A DNA stretch of 64,000 bases from Triangularia verruculosa (taxonomy: Eukaryota; Ascomycota; Sordariomycetes; Sordariales; Podosporaceae), in contig MU863876.1 in assembly GCA_033296885.1 (NCBI GenBank), positions 434,001 through 498,000 of the forward strand. Direction: 5' to 3'. This document shows positions 23,013 to 34,414 of the stretch, piece after piece (within the stretch, counting starts at the first letter, position 1; every line of letters starts with the position of its first letter). A model generated the notes under the pieces. That model was given only the letters and a program-made list of their open reading frames with translations. It was not told the DNA's origin and searched no databases. The position numbers and the translations under genes were made by a program.

Positions 23013-24895
23013 GAAGTCAAGACAGAGGCAACATGCCCTCTTATACTTGGAATCACCCCCCCTTCGACACTGCGGGGTCGTGGCCTGCTACACCCCTGAC
23101 TATGCCGCATTGCCCAAAGCAGAAGCTACCTAGCTAAGGTGAAGCTGCATATCCTTATCGACGCTGATTTGTCTCTCTTACACATCGACATGTCAAGGTG
23201 GTGTGCTGTTTGGTATATCACCATCTCATGCAACCCCCGCTCTTTTGATGCAAGTAACGTCGCACAAGAGAAACCTGAGTGTTTGGTAACAGCTTCTCAT
23301 AGGTGTAAATGGTCGATCTCCATGATCTAAAATCCAATCAAAGCGCCACGTTATCGCAACACGGAAGACGGCAGCTCGAAAGGTGTGGCAGTCATGCTTT
23401 ACGTCGACTAGTGCAGCCGTTGTGTGACAAGTAGATAGGCGAACATCATGGTCGAGGGTGTTGTTGCGTATCCAACGTCTGGTGGTGGGGTGGTCTGCGG
23501 CTGCTGCTTCCCCAGTTGACAACCTGGAATTCCCACTATTCGGGCCGGCAGTTGGACCAGCGCCCATCTCGACATGGGAAGAGGCGGGGAACAGGAGCAA
23601 ACTCCTCCTGGCACTTTTGAAGCTTCATGAGGCACTACACATGTAACCGCCATTACTTTTGCACCATCAGGGAGGAACCACTCAGAAGACAGTGGAAACC
23701 AACGCTCATCACGTTCACAGTCTTTGAGTTGCCCTACCTAAAGTAATCTCCATGATCCCAGCCTGAGACGCATCAGAATATCGAGATTATTTGTTCCGAG
23801 CCCCGAGAATGGCCTTCGTCCAGTGCATTGGATCACAAAACCCGACGTGAGTGCATTTGCCTTGGCATTCGGTGATGTTGTGTCACAGTTTCATAACCTC
23901 TGTCAGAGCCTCAGGGAATTATTAGAAGCAGAAGAAACAATCATCAAGGGTGTTACACAAAGTGATTCTAGTTTCGTAACCATCAGCGGCGGCCTCCTTG
24001 GCACCGAGAACTGCATGGTCTGGCACATGCTTCGACAATGAGATTGACACAGAAGGCAAACAGCTCTCTTGGGACTATCCACACGGATCTTGGCTGACCA
24101 CACAAGGGCTATGGCCACCGACATTTTATCTGGTCTACCATCTGCCGCTTCGTGGATAAATAAAGAAGCTCCTTACGGAAGATCGAATAGGTCCAATATG
24201 TCAGACAGGTCTCGAAATATAAAGATACCTTAGCTAGTCGAAGAACAGTCAAGAGACTTTAAAGGGCGGTGGAAAAGCCTTTCAAGATAAGGCAGTGGAT
24301 ATCTGTTTAAAGATAGTGGTAAGACTTCTCAAATCGTCTGATAGGCGTCAGAATGCCGGCAAGTACTTCCCAAGACCAGGCGTCAAGTGCTAAAAGACAA
24401 TCCAGAAGTAGGCTTTCAAGTGGACTCAGAGACATCTAGATATAATGACCGCCTACAAATTGGGTAGCAGTCCCTGGTCCCCTGTTCACAACTCCGGCCT
24501 CGCATAAACTCGCATACCTTTTCGAGTGATGATCTGCCAAGTTTCCAGGCCTTCTATCCACTCCCCGCAGTTGAATACCACATCGTACCAGAGGATGAAA
24601 CCCATCCCAGAACATGATGACCAATCATGCATCAAAGCACATGACTGACGGCAGGGCCAAACACGCCGGCCGCAACGCTCAACTCAGCAACACGCAGGTG
24701 AAACGCGGATTTTTAATCTGAAAGATCGGTCAGCGGGAATAAGTGTCAGATAAGCCTTTGCGAGTCATCCTGACGCTTCAGACCCATGGGCACGTCGAGG
24801 TATATATAAACGGACGATCACCACGGGCACATGCTCTCTGATCTCTCGTCTGCTGACAACCTGTCAACCGAGTGTGCCTCGAAAAGTACGACACC
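23013..24895. promoter_or_regulatory. divergent intergenic region between the two P450 genes
   Basis: 1.9 kb upstream of both P450 genes. A TATATAAA at 24801–24808 lies about 90 bp before the right-hand start and is a likely TATA box. Several palindromic or direct CGG-type triplets are present, but no binding site can be assigned. No gene was recognised. Confidence 0.45.
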
Positions 24896-26838
24896 ATGGA
24901 CCACCTACTCCGCCGTCCAATATTTCCAACACCGGACAATCTCGACCTCATCCTCCCCTGCCTCCTCGCTTCAGCCACCGGCTTCTTCTCCCACATCCTC
25001 TACTTCATCCGCGGCTTCCACGACACCAGCGCCTTCCACATCTTCCTCGTCCACCTCACCACCTACCTCACCCTCACAACCTACTCAACCACCCACCTCG
25101 GCCTCCCCTCCGGGCTCATAACCTCCACCGCCATCACCCTCTCCTACCTCACGACTCTCTTCATCAGCATCTTCATCTACCGCCTCTTCTTCCACCCCCT
25201 CCGCCACATCCCCGGGCCCTTCATCGCCAAGATCACCAAGCTTTATGGCCCCTGGACAGCCCGCAATGGGCAAATGCACCTCGAACAGACAAAACTCTTT
25301 ACGAAATATGGCAATTTTGTCAGGGTAGCGCCAAACGAGGTGTTTATGCTCAGCGTGGAGGGGATACAAAAGATTCATTCGAGAGAGAGCGGGTGCAGGA
25401 AGTTGAACGTCGGGATTTATGATGTGATTCACTTCAAGGGGGAGCATAACTTAAACTCAATACTCACGAGGGAGGAGCACGCGCCGAGGAGGAGGATCTG
25501 GGAGCGGGCGTTTACGACCAAAGGTAGGCTCCTCTGTAAGTTCCTAGGGGGAGAGAAGGGAGAACTGACAGATTCGGTGTAAGCCCTCGCGATGTACGAA
25601 CCCAAAACTCGAGAGGTGTGCCACACGTGGCTGGAGAAAATTGCGAGTTTTAAGGGGGCCCCGGTTAACACGTCGTTGTTTTCGTTGCTGATCCCGTTTG
25701 ATCACATGGGCAAGGTTGGCTTCTCGCATGAGTTCCGGTCTGTTGAGGCTGGTGAGGAGAATAGGATGCTGCATTTGTTGGAGAGCTTGTTTGGGCAGTT
25801 TGGTCGGACAGGCGAGTTGTGTTGGCCGTTGAGTATTGCGAAGGATCTGAACTTGGGGAAGGAGGCGGCCGAGTTTGATCAGTTGACGATGGAGATGGCT
25901 GATAGGAGGGCAGCTGTGAGTGTGTCTTCCAGTGTTTATTGTGAAAGAGAGACTGATGAGACTGTGGCAACAGGTAGAAGACAACAACAAAGGCGACATA
26001 CTGCAGTATTTCTTGGAGGACATGAGATCAGAGAAACCAATTGCATTTACCAACAAGAATGTCTTTTATTCCGATTCGGCATTGGTGCTGATTGCGGCTA
26101 CGTGAGTTCCTTTTCCTGTGTCTGAAGCTTCCCGTCCAGCTAATATCGCTCAGTGACACCATCGGCGTGGTCCTCTCCTATCTCTTCTATCACCTCGCCC
26201 GCCACCGTGTCTACCAAGATCTTCTCCATCCCCACATTAAAAAGATCCACGGTCAAACTATCCCGAACGAGTTCACAAATCAAGACCTCACCAAGATTCC
26301 CCTTTTGGATGCAATGATCAATGAGACAATGAGGCTAGATAATCCTGTCGCAAACAGCGGACCGAGGCTGACTCCTCCAGAGGGGATCACCGTGGATGGG
26401 GTTTATATCCCCGGCGGTGTAGCAGTCAGAGTCCCCGGATATGCTTTGCAGCGGAGTGAACAGTTTTACCTGGCGCCAACAGAGTTCAAACCGGAGAGGT
26501 GGATGGACCAGTTGCATCTTGTGAAGGATCGCGAAGCGTTTCTTCCGTGGTTGGTCGGTAAGTGGGACTTTTCTTCAGTTGCTTCCAAGTCAAGATTTGC
26601 TAACACAGCAACTATCACAGGGCCCAACAACTGTGTCGGCAAGAGAATGGGGATGACAGTGGTTCGGCTGGTGGTGGCGTACACCATCTATCACTATACT
26701 TGGGGCTTTGCGCCAGAAGAAGATGGCACGAGGATTCACTCGGAATCGAAGTACAATCTGATTTTGAAGGCTGGGCCATTCAATGCCGTGTTTACGCCTA
26801 GGGTACCTGGAGCACCCAGCTATGCGCGTAGACGGTGA
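24896..26838 (+). CDS. cytochrome P450 monooxygenase with multi-pass N-terminus
   Basis: Five exons: 24896–25523, 25584–25915, 25974–26101, 26154–26557 and 26621–26838; 569 residues, open throughout. Three or four hydrophobic segments fill the first 95 residues before the hinge RHIPGPFIAKITKLYGPW; this multi-span leader is known in some fungal secondary-metabolism P450s. The I-helix reads LIAATDTIGVV after splicing, ExxR is ETMR, the PERF region FKPERWMD. The haem loop reads FLPWLVGPNNCVGKRMGM: the axial Cys is present, but the usual Phe of FxxGxxxC is Trp and the usual Ala after CxGKxx is Gly. The start at 24896 (ACCATGG context) is preferred over an in-frame ATG at 24872. Substrate unknown. 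Confidence 0.85.
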
Positions 26839-27021
26839 GAGAAGACTCTTGGTGAACTTGGCAAGTGGTAAGGACTGTAGAAAACACATTGTAGAGACTC
26901 ATTATACTCTTACGCTACATCACTCTACCTCCAAAGCCCCCCTTCCCATTACCTTACCAACCGGCTCCAAAACACGTGTCAAACTCCTCTCCTCGAAGGC
27001 TTCCACCCAGTTCCCATGAAT

Positions 27022-28658
27022 CTACCCCTTTATCCTGAAAGGCAACTGAACCACCGCCACTGGCTTGGCAAAGTCCTTCGTATCCAAAACAACCAAATCA
27101 CTCCTGTTCACATCCATCCGCTGGATCATACCCAGCACCCAGCCATCACCCTCCGGTGCGTCCTTTGACCTGGGAACAAAAATTGGTTCCTCCACAGTGC
27201 ACCCCTAACCAGGATCAAACAAATCAACCTTGCTACTGGGCTTGTCCAGCATCGTATACGTATGTAACCCGATCGGCAAAATGGGCGGGATGGGCCCCTG
27301 CTTCCCCGGGGGAATCACAGGGCAGAAAAGCTTGTCGTACGGCCTGGTTAAGAACCTCTCATCTACCATCGCCATCTCACCCGGCATATCGAGGATGACC
27401 GTCGGCTCTACCACCCGGGTGTTGGTCGGCTGGGTCAGGTTAATCTCCCACCTGACGTAATCGGCTTGGAAATCCCTAAACGGCTTGTTAGTGGGCGGGC
27501 CTATGACGGGGAAGACGCTGTAAAAGATGCGAGAGCTTTTAAAGTAGAGTTTGGTTTCCCCGCTGTTGGTGGTTGCCTTCTATGATCCGGCTGTATGGAG
27601 TAGCACGGCGTGGTCTTAGTGGTAGACCTTTGACTCGCCCGCCTTCTAGTCGGCGGGGAGGTTGTTGGGGTGGCGGGGGCGATGATGAAGGTAGCTGGGC
27701 GATCTCTGTTGTAGGTCCAGTGCTGGTTGCCGTTTTTCATGTGCTTGACATCGGCGTCGTAGGGCCAGAGGACGAGGATGATGAAGTTTGGGGTGATGGC
27801 GCAGTCGTGGATAAAGGCTGGCCAGGGGGACTTGATCCATTGCTCGTCGTGGATGACGCCTTGTTTGTCAAGGGCGTAGATTACAATGTCATCTGTGCCT
27901 AGACCCTTGGCTTCATAGCCAAATACGACAAGCTCGCCGGTGTATGGATCAACCTTTGGGTGAGCGCTGAATGTCTTGCCGGGGGACTTGAAGGGGTCAT
28001 AGGAGAGGGTTTCGAGAGTGTCGGGGTGGACCTCGTAGGGTTGGGCGGACTCCTTGAGCGCAAGGAGCTTGCCGGCCCAGTAGACGAGATTAGTGTTTGC
28101 TGTACTGTCGACAGCTGCCCGGACGCAGGGATGATGACTAAAGGGGTTGCGGTATAATCCGAAAAGGCGTTTGTTGGCTTGACGCTCCAGCCGAAGTCTC
28201 TCCGTGTCGACATAGCGAACTTTCAGGTCGACGCGGCCGTCGTTGATGCGGAGGGCACAGATGTTGCCGTCGCCTTCGATGGGTGCATTACCTTCTTGGA
28301 GTGGGTACTATCGATGAATTCGTTAGCAAACGAATCGATTAAAGAACCAAGAATTTATGAAAAGAATTAGGCGTACAAAAGGGTCAACCATAATCCGGTA
28401 AAATGTGCCGTTAAGTTGCTTGGGAATCTCGCCAAAGACCACGAGGTCGGCGACTTCACCTTCCCAGCGGCCAACAACACCATTCTCAAACGGCGAGCGA
28501 ACGTTGGACCAAATGGATGGCAGACCAAAGAATCCGTTTGGACCTTGCGGGTCGGGTGGTGGAGGGAGCATGATGACCGTAGTAAGCGAGAAAACTGACA
28601 AAGATCTTGACCGCTTGAAACTTACCTGGATCGATATCAACGATGAAGTCTGTATATA
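27022..28658 (-). pseudogene. carotenoid-cleavage-type dioxygenase (RPE65/lignostilbene family), broken
   Basis: Minus strand, convergent with the P450 at left. Exons about 28658–28637, then an intron, NGFFGLPSIW…FYRIMVDPF, a 69-bp intron (28308–28376), then the long remainder. Family marks: GTFYR, HHPCVR, SAHPKVDPYTGELV, FIHDCAITPNF (iron-ligand histidine positions) and the DMPGE region near the C-terminus. Lesions: a one-base loss in a C-run near 27675 shifts the frame. In-frame stops lie at 27646–27648, 27616–27618, 27580–27582 and 27205–27207; three fit TGG-to-TAG and the fourth is TAA. The first exon has no ATG, so the true start is missing. These enzymes use Fe(II) and O2 to cut conjugated double bonds of carotenoids or stilbenes. 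Confidence 0.8.
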
Positions 28659-28858
28659 TGCGTTACTTTAGCGTGCTCTCGATTTATCGAGGCTCCTCTA
28701 TTGCCAAGTGGCCGTTATCCCCTGTCCCTGGTTCGGAATTGGTTGGCCCACCTTATTCCGATTCCGAACAACTACAGTCATCTCATTGGTCAGACGTTGA
28801 TAGCAGAACTGTGGCTGGCATGACACTGTGTCCGTCAAAAGCCTTGCCGTACTCCGTA

Positions 28859-28903
28859 ACGTACTTTATAAGCGAGTGGCGAATATAAGCGAGTGGCGAA
28901 TCT
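28859..28903 (+). repeat. left terminal inverted repeat, 45 bp
   Basis: Begins ACGTACTTTATAAGCGAGTG and contains two tandem copies of ATAAGCGAGTGGCGA, 18 bp apart. Identical at all 45 positions to the reverse complement of 30676–30720. Confidence 0.95.
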
Positions 28904-28960
28904 CCACCAACACGTATCTTCTCTCTCTTCTACACTTGATTTCTACTATAATAAACCATA

Positions 28961-30631
28961 GGTAGCCCTTCAAAAGAAGCCAGAGTCCTTCTGGTACTCG
29001 AGGCTATCCAAAATAATAAAAAGCTTAGTGTTTTTGCTGCAGCTAAATTATACAATGTTCCAGAGACTATACTACACCGTCGACGCGCTGGTGGACATAC
29101 ACAACGCGATCTTCCAGCCAACTCACGTAATCTGACGGATCTGGAAGAGTAGACGATAGTTTAATATATAGTTAAGCTATATACTTGCGTATTTCCTCTT
29201 CGGTTACGTAGTGTAGAGGATATAGTTAATTAGTTACTACGCGAACGCGACGTACCCTTTATCGGTAAGCTCTAAGTATATAACTTCGTTAAACGCTAGC
29301 TAAAGCTCCGAACGTATTATATATATAAATATAACTATTAGAGGGCTAAGTACGAGGATTTAAAGGTTATTAGCGAGTAGTTTACGTTTATACGGAACGT
29401 TAAGGTTAAATACGGTATTGTAGATAACGATATTTATAACTTCGACGAGATTGGGTTTATAATGGGTATTATTTTCGTAGATATAGTGGTTATGATTTTA
29501 GATAGCTATAATAAGGTAAAATTAACTTAGTTTAGTAACCGGGAATAGGTAATAGTAATTTAGGGCGTTAATACCCTTAGTTAGACTATTTTTTTATTTA
29601 TTATCTTAGTTATATAGTATTACCTCGTTAATTAATATACCGAGTATAACTTCCCGGCCGATTAGCGTATCGTAATTACCGATAATAGCTGGACTATTAA
29701 TATAGTAGGCCTGGATTGGATTAAGTATTTTAACTTCTATATAGTACCTCGTACGAAAGGTAAATACTGGTTATTAATTTTCGATAGTTACGAGAGTTAC
29801 TACTCGACCGAATTCGAACTTTATTATAAGTAAAATAATATTATTACCCTTTATATACCTCTATATTTCTCTTACCTCTTTTAATTACTCGATATTAGCT
29901 ACTTTAGGCCGTTGAAGTAGGCGTACGGTCGTTAAATCGAGGATTTAATATACCTATATATTAACTATATTAGTAAGTTCGAATTCCTTTATTCCTTTTA
30001 TAAGGCCTTCCTTACCTTTATTACCAAGAAAAATATCTAGGGCGGCTTCGTAGAAGCTAGCCTTATACTTTACGATTTAAAGAGGGTGTTTTCTAAACTA
30101 GATATTAAACTTCGTACCTTATTACCCCTAACTTTATTGCCTAATACTACTTAACCTTAGGTTTTTTAGATACCCTATAACCTCCGAGAAGCTAACTCGT
30201 AATTAACGTTTATTAAGATTTACATTACTAACTATTAAAATAGCTCCTTAACTTCGATATTAGCTACTGTGGACTAGCTTACTAAGGGCACGATAGCTAT
30301 AATGCACTAGGTGGCCCTCCTTCGGTTAGAGAACGCTTCGCTTCGCAAAGTTAACGAGGTATTAAGTAAGCGCCGGAGAGCTAAAAGAATACGTGTGTAG
30401 CTTGGAGGGTTATTTGCTGTATAGGATGTATAGGAGGTATTGGGCTAGGGGGCTATAGGTGGGGAGGGAGTGTAAGAAACGTAGCCGGGTAGTAGTGGTG
30501 CAGGGGGGGGTCGTACGAAGGTTCGGTGCTGTAGTGTGTGCGGCAAGCCTGGCCATAATGCCCGCACTTGCTAGGAGGCTGTAGAAGCATCTGATTCAGC
30601 TGCTTCTGATGTAATTATCGTTGGTTCTTAA
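28961..30631 (+). pseudogene. pogo-family transposase, RIP-inactivated
   Basis: N-terminal psq HTH (VLEAIQNNKKLSVFAAAKLY) and RRAGGHTQRDLPANS are well preserved up to a stop at about 29151. The catalytic core is still readable through many stops: NFDEIGFIMGIIF (first Asp), a SWTINIVGLDW region, LLIFDSYESY (second Asp, DGH-like) and FRPLK. The tail matches the other copy: SKLDIKLRT, RRRAKRIRV and the CCHC knuckle CGKPGHNARTC, ending at 30631. Mutations are overwhelmingly to A/T. Only relic function is expected. Confidence 0.85.
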
Positions 30632-30675
30632 TGTTGTTGTATTGCAATTAAGAATAGTTGTTGTAGGGTAGTTGA

Positions 30676-30720
30676 AGATTCGCCACTCGCTTATATTCGC
30701 CACTCGCTTATAAAGTACGT
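30676..30720 (-). repeat. right terminal inverted repeat, 45 bp
   Basis: Reverse complement of 28859–28903 with no mismatch, followed by the TA target duplication at 30721–30722. Confidence 0.95.
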
Positions 30721-31017
30721 TATGCGGTTAGCCGTTCTGTACATAGGGACTAATAGTTTTGTGGCTAGCGGGCCGCCCCCGGCTCACCACACCCCCCCCT
30801 CCACCTACAGCCAAGAGGGTGTGTGTTTACGATAATGCTGGAGAGTGTCTCTCGGAAACTCTGCGGTTCAACAACCTGGAACTCTCACCCATATATACCT
30901 TAGCTTTGCTTCTAACTTAACCTCAGCTAACTTGACTTTGCAACTTCGAACTTAACTCACGGTAACCCCATACCTATATACCTATCCCCCTTGATCCGCC
31001 TACTACAACTCTAAATT

Positions 31018-31441
31018 ATGGATACCGCAGCAGTCATCACCCTAATCGGAGTATTCGTTGCCGTACCGCCAGCTTTCGTGGTCATATGGCGGTGCTGCTT
31101 TCGACGTCGAACTTCGAACCCTCTTGATCTAGAGGGACACGAACAACGACGTATGTCACATTTCCACCCCTAAGCATTCCGCCGTTCCGCGATATAACAA
31201 ACTAACCATCTGTTTCCTTCTCATATATACAGCTACCTTGTCGCCTGTCCCTCCTCGCACACGACACCGACTTGTACGAACAGCACCGCAGAACAGAGAC
31301 CCGCTATATCCCACCCTATTAAAAACATCTGGGACATGTTATGAAGTGCGTTACTCGAGGGAAACAGTGTTGCGAGAATACCATTATGTCGAGGAATTTG
31401 AGCCGGCGCGCTCGAACTATACAAATGGCGTTCGAAAATGA
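31018..31441 (+). CDS. small single-span membrane protein, unknown
   Basis: Two exons: 31018–31150 and 31233–31441; 113 residues. The intron (82 bp) has a GTATGT donor and an ATACAG acceptor. The protein starts MDTAAVITLIGVFVAVPPAF, one hydrophobic span followed by WRCCFRRR, a positive stop-transfer with two cysteines that could be palmitoylated. The cytoplasmic part is basic and Pro-rich, then CYEVRYSRETVLREYHYVEE, ending NGVRK. No family recognised. A TATATACC stretch sits about 130 bp upstream. The gene lies 300 bp from the Pogo element and inside the decayed biosynthetic cluster, yet has no stop or frame damage, so it may be functional or recently acquired. Confidence 0.55.
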
Positions 31442-32111
31442 TTTCTCATGTGTAGGTACCTGGACGCGCGGAAGCTTTTATGATTAGATTTCATTTTCTG
31501 GTGTTCTTTACTTTTATTAGCCTTCTTCTAGCGTTTTATCATTGCCAGATAATTGCCATCACTCTTGCAATCGTCTTTGGGAATCTGAATAGACGGAGGT
31601 TTTACAGACATAACATAGGGAATAATTCGTGGATGTGCCAGGGTATCCCGCGATCTGCATACTTCAGGACAGCGTCCCCACAAACTACCCCAGATTTCCA
31701 CAATGCCGACATCACAACACCAATCACAACACCAGCAATTGTTATCAGTTTCCGACGTCAACTTTGTCGATGGCAACAATGCGGAGATGCCCTCCGATCG
31801 CCTCAAACATTCCGGTATGCTTTGCATTGCCACGAGCGTCTCGGTGGAACGGACGCATGACCTTACTATGGGGAAACTCCAGCGCCATGCCGAGCTTCGG
31901 TAGTTCCCTGAAGTAACTGGAGCTCCACGTTCTGGTGTCACTGTCTCGGTCGGAGGTGTCAGAAGGCAGACTTGATATTGGGTCGCTCAAGTATCCCGTC
32001 GAGATACATGTATCCGTCTGATCCGTGGCGACCACACACTACCGGCTCTGTTGTTCAACTCGATCTTTATTCGTTCTTTCAAAGCCAGTTCTTCACCACA
32101 ACAACGCTATC
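31442..32111. other. intergenic upstream of the flavin oxidase pseudogene
   Basis: No gene could be supported. Between 31745 and 32000 the minus strand has an open frame (LPKLGMALEFPHSKV, then RIVAIDKVDVGN) of protein-like composition but without ATG or a recognised domain. Confidence 0.3.
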
Positions 32112-33837
32112 ATGCAGCTTGAAGAGTTCCTCACCGCTGCCGAAGCCATTGTTGGCGCAAACAATGTGTCCAGAGACCCAACAACAGGTGCTCCCGAGGG
32201 GCTTGACGGCAGCCGGAGCTACGGCGACCCATTCCCCCTGAGTCGACCTCACAAGCCTGGACCCGCCATCCGTCCGGAAACAGTTGATCAAGTTCGTGAT
32301 CTTGTTCACTGTGCCAACAAGCTCAAAGTGCCCATGTGGACGGTATCAAGGGGGAAGAATCTTGGGTACGTTCCAAAATGGCACTTCTATCTGATAGGTG
32401 ATACGGACTAACAAGCGCTCCCACAGGTATGGAGGTTCTGCCCCTGTCCTCGACGACAGCATCATCCTCGACCTCCACCGCATGAACAAGATCATCGAAA
32501 TCAACGAGGAGTATGCCTACGCCATCGTCGAACCCGGCGTCACCTTCATTGACCTCTACGAGGAAATCAAGAGACGCAAGCTGAACCTGTGGTTGTCGGT
32601 TCCGGCGATTGGGTGGGGGTCCGTAGTTGGGAACACGTTGGAGAGAGGCATCGGCTACACGCCAGAAGCCGCTCATTACAAGTATCAGTGCGGTATGGAA
32701 GTGGTGCTGCCTGATGGCGACCTCCTCCGTACTGGCATGGGGGTGGTGGAAGACAGCAAGGTGTGGCCGCTTTATTCCGGGGGTTTTGGGCCGGGGCTTG
32801 ATGGAATTTTCTTCCAGTCTAATTATGGTTTGTTTACCCGATGAGCCCCTTTGTGGTGGCGACAAGATGGTTAACGAGATGTGACAGGCATCGTTACCAA
32901 GATTGGCATTCATATGTCTCCGGCTCCCGAAGCATACACCCGAATCATTGTCGAAGTCCCTGAGGAGCCCGATTTCGCGCCGCTGGTCGGCGCCATGACT
33001 GATTTGATGCGCCGCCGGATTGTTGCCAACCCTCCTCAACTGTTCGACAGAATGACTTTGATCATCGGGGCAGCGCGCATGGATCCCGAGGTCGCCAAGG
33101 CACTCGGAGAATATGGCAGCTTTGCGCGCCACATCCCGGATGAGCTCGTTGACAAAATCTAATCTACGTTGGGCTTGCCAGCATGGCGAGCTGGCTTCGC
33201 GCTTTATGGGCCACCTGAAGCGCAGGCTGGTCTGCTGAATACGGTCAAGCGGCGATTCGAGCAAGTCAAGGGCGCCAAGCTGACATCAGAGACTTTCAAC
33301 GCTGCTCCAGGCGAGTACCTGAGAAGCGAGAATATCACTCCTGACTTTTTGCCTCAAAACGGGGTGCCCGGCATTGACCATGCCTTGGCATTCTCGTCAA
33401 AGGAAGATGGTCTCTGGCACAACTGCTACTCCCCCGTGCTCCCACCATCGGGACGCGAGTTGTACGAGTGGTATGTGAGGGCGAAGAAGATCACAGCGGA
33501 CCACGACTTGAATTTTGTCGCCGACTTTCACGTCTTTGACCGTTATGTGATTTCCATCAACTTGATTATGTTTCACCCGCCTGCTAAGGCCCGGCTCTAC
33601 GACGTACAGTACGCTCTTATGGATGATTCCAAGAAGCTTGGATACTTGGAGTATCGAACGCACATCAGCTTCATGGAAGCTACCGCGGTTAATCAGACGT
33701 TTAACAATAATGCGTTTGGGCGGTTTACTACTATGCTGAAGGATACGATTGACCCGAATGGAATTCTGTCGCCGGGGAAGCAGGGAATCTGGAATTCTAC
33801 TGCGAAATCGGAGAGGCTGGGGCTTGGAGAAAAGTAG
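32112..33837 (+). pseudogene. VAO-type FAD-linked oxidase (vanillyl-alcohol oxidase/4-cresol dehydrogenase-like) with one in-frame stop
   Basis: Exons 32112–32365, 32427–32827 and 32888–33837; 534 codons in one continuous frame after splicing. FAD-binding PCMH region: SRGKNLGYGGSAPV, LWLSVPAIGWGSVVGNTLE and RGIGYTPEAAHYKYQ, close to the pattern of VAO. Cap and C-terminal regions: EYRTHISFMEATAV, FTTMLKDTIDPNGILSPGKQ. Such enzymes oxidise p-substituted phenols with O2. The only lesion is TAA at 33160–33162 between DELVDKI and STLGLPAWRAGF; CAA-to-TAA (CpA to TpA) would explain it. A 34-nt GTTGAC…CCAG 'intron' there is too short and shifts the frame. If read through, the enzyme would be full length; otherwise it loses its C-terminal 40%. 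Confidence 0.8.
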
Positions 33838-34414
33838 AATGGGAGGTGTTACTGGGATAATCCCTCTGATGTATTTGTCTTTTTGTATTTCTTTGTGAGA
33901 TGGTAAAGCCATAAGTTGGTCTTTTATTTTAGCGAAGCTGCTGCCCTCCTGGCGCTTGGTTACCCTATAGGATAAGGTATCATAATTATGCATATGCGTT
34001 ACTATTGTTGAGAGAAATTCTTTGCTGTCGTGAACTCCTATTAAATTCATATCATTGGTGCCTGGATGCAAGTGATGAAAGAACAGGGAATTCGTGCTTT
34101 CTCGATAATAAGTAAATGCTCACAAGTCTATAGAGCCCTTCGATTGTGTTTGAAATGGATATGGAGTCCTTTTGCTACTCGGGTTCTTTAGCCCTCCGAC
34201 GCGTCCGAAATAGCCTCTAGGATCAGGGGTAGGACTTGAACTTGCGGTACCTCCTTTTCTGTCTATAGGCTTGGTTGGTCTATGATGGATGATGATTCCT
34301 GCATAAGTGGAGCAAATGACCCCACACTTGACTACTACCAGAGCTTCGGTGAGTGAATGACTACGGTCCGCAACACCTCTCCACACACAGCTTCATCATC
34401 ATCATCAAACTGCA
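33838..34414. other. intergenic
   Basis: 3' flank of the oxidase and promoter of the regulator. A stretch at 34200–34260 resembles the T-arm of a tRNA on the minus strand but does not fold into a cloverleaf. A short (CAT)n run lies at 34393–34406. Confidence 0.4.

Larger units (their letters stand above)
28859..30720 (+). mobile_element. full-length Fot/Pogo-type DNA transposon, interior RIP-mutated
   Basis: 1,862 bp bounded by perfect 45-bp terminal inverted repeats and flanked by TA on both sides (28857–28858 and 30721–30722). The interior encodes a decayed pogo-family transposase on the plus strand. It is inserted between the 5' end of the cleavage-oxygenase pseudogene and a small membrane-protein gene. 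Confidence 0.9.

Noticed and set aside
31745..32035. 97-codon minus-strand frame with protein-like composition
   Set aside because: No ATG start, no recognised domain, and overlap with the promoter region of the oxidase; kept only as a note.
33127..33180. Short GTTGAC…CCAG intron removing the stop in the oxidase
   Set aside because: Only 34 nt, below the usual fungal minimum, and removal shifts the frame.
34200..34260. tRNA-like T-arm (AGTTCAAGTCC on the minus strand), possible tRNA or mitochondrial insert
   Set aside because: The T stem pairs at only three of five positions and no D or anticodon arm fits; nothing else in the flank looks mitochondrial.
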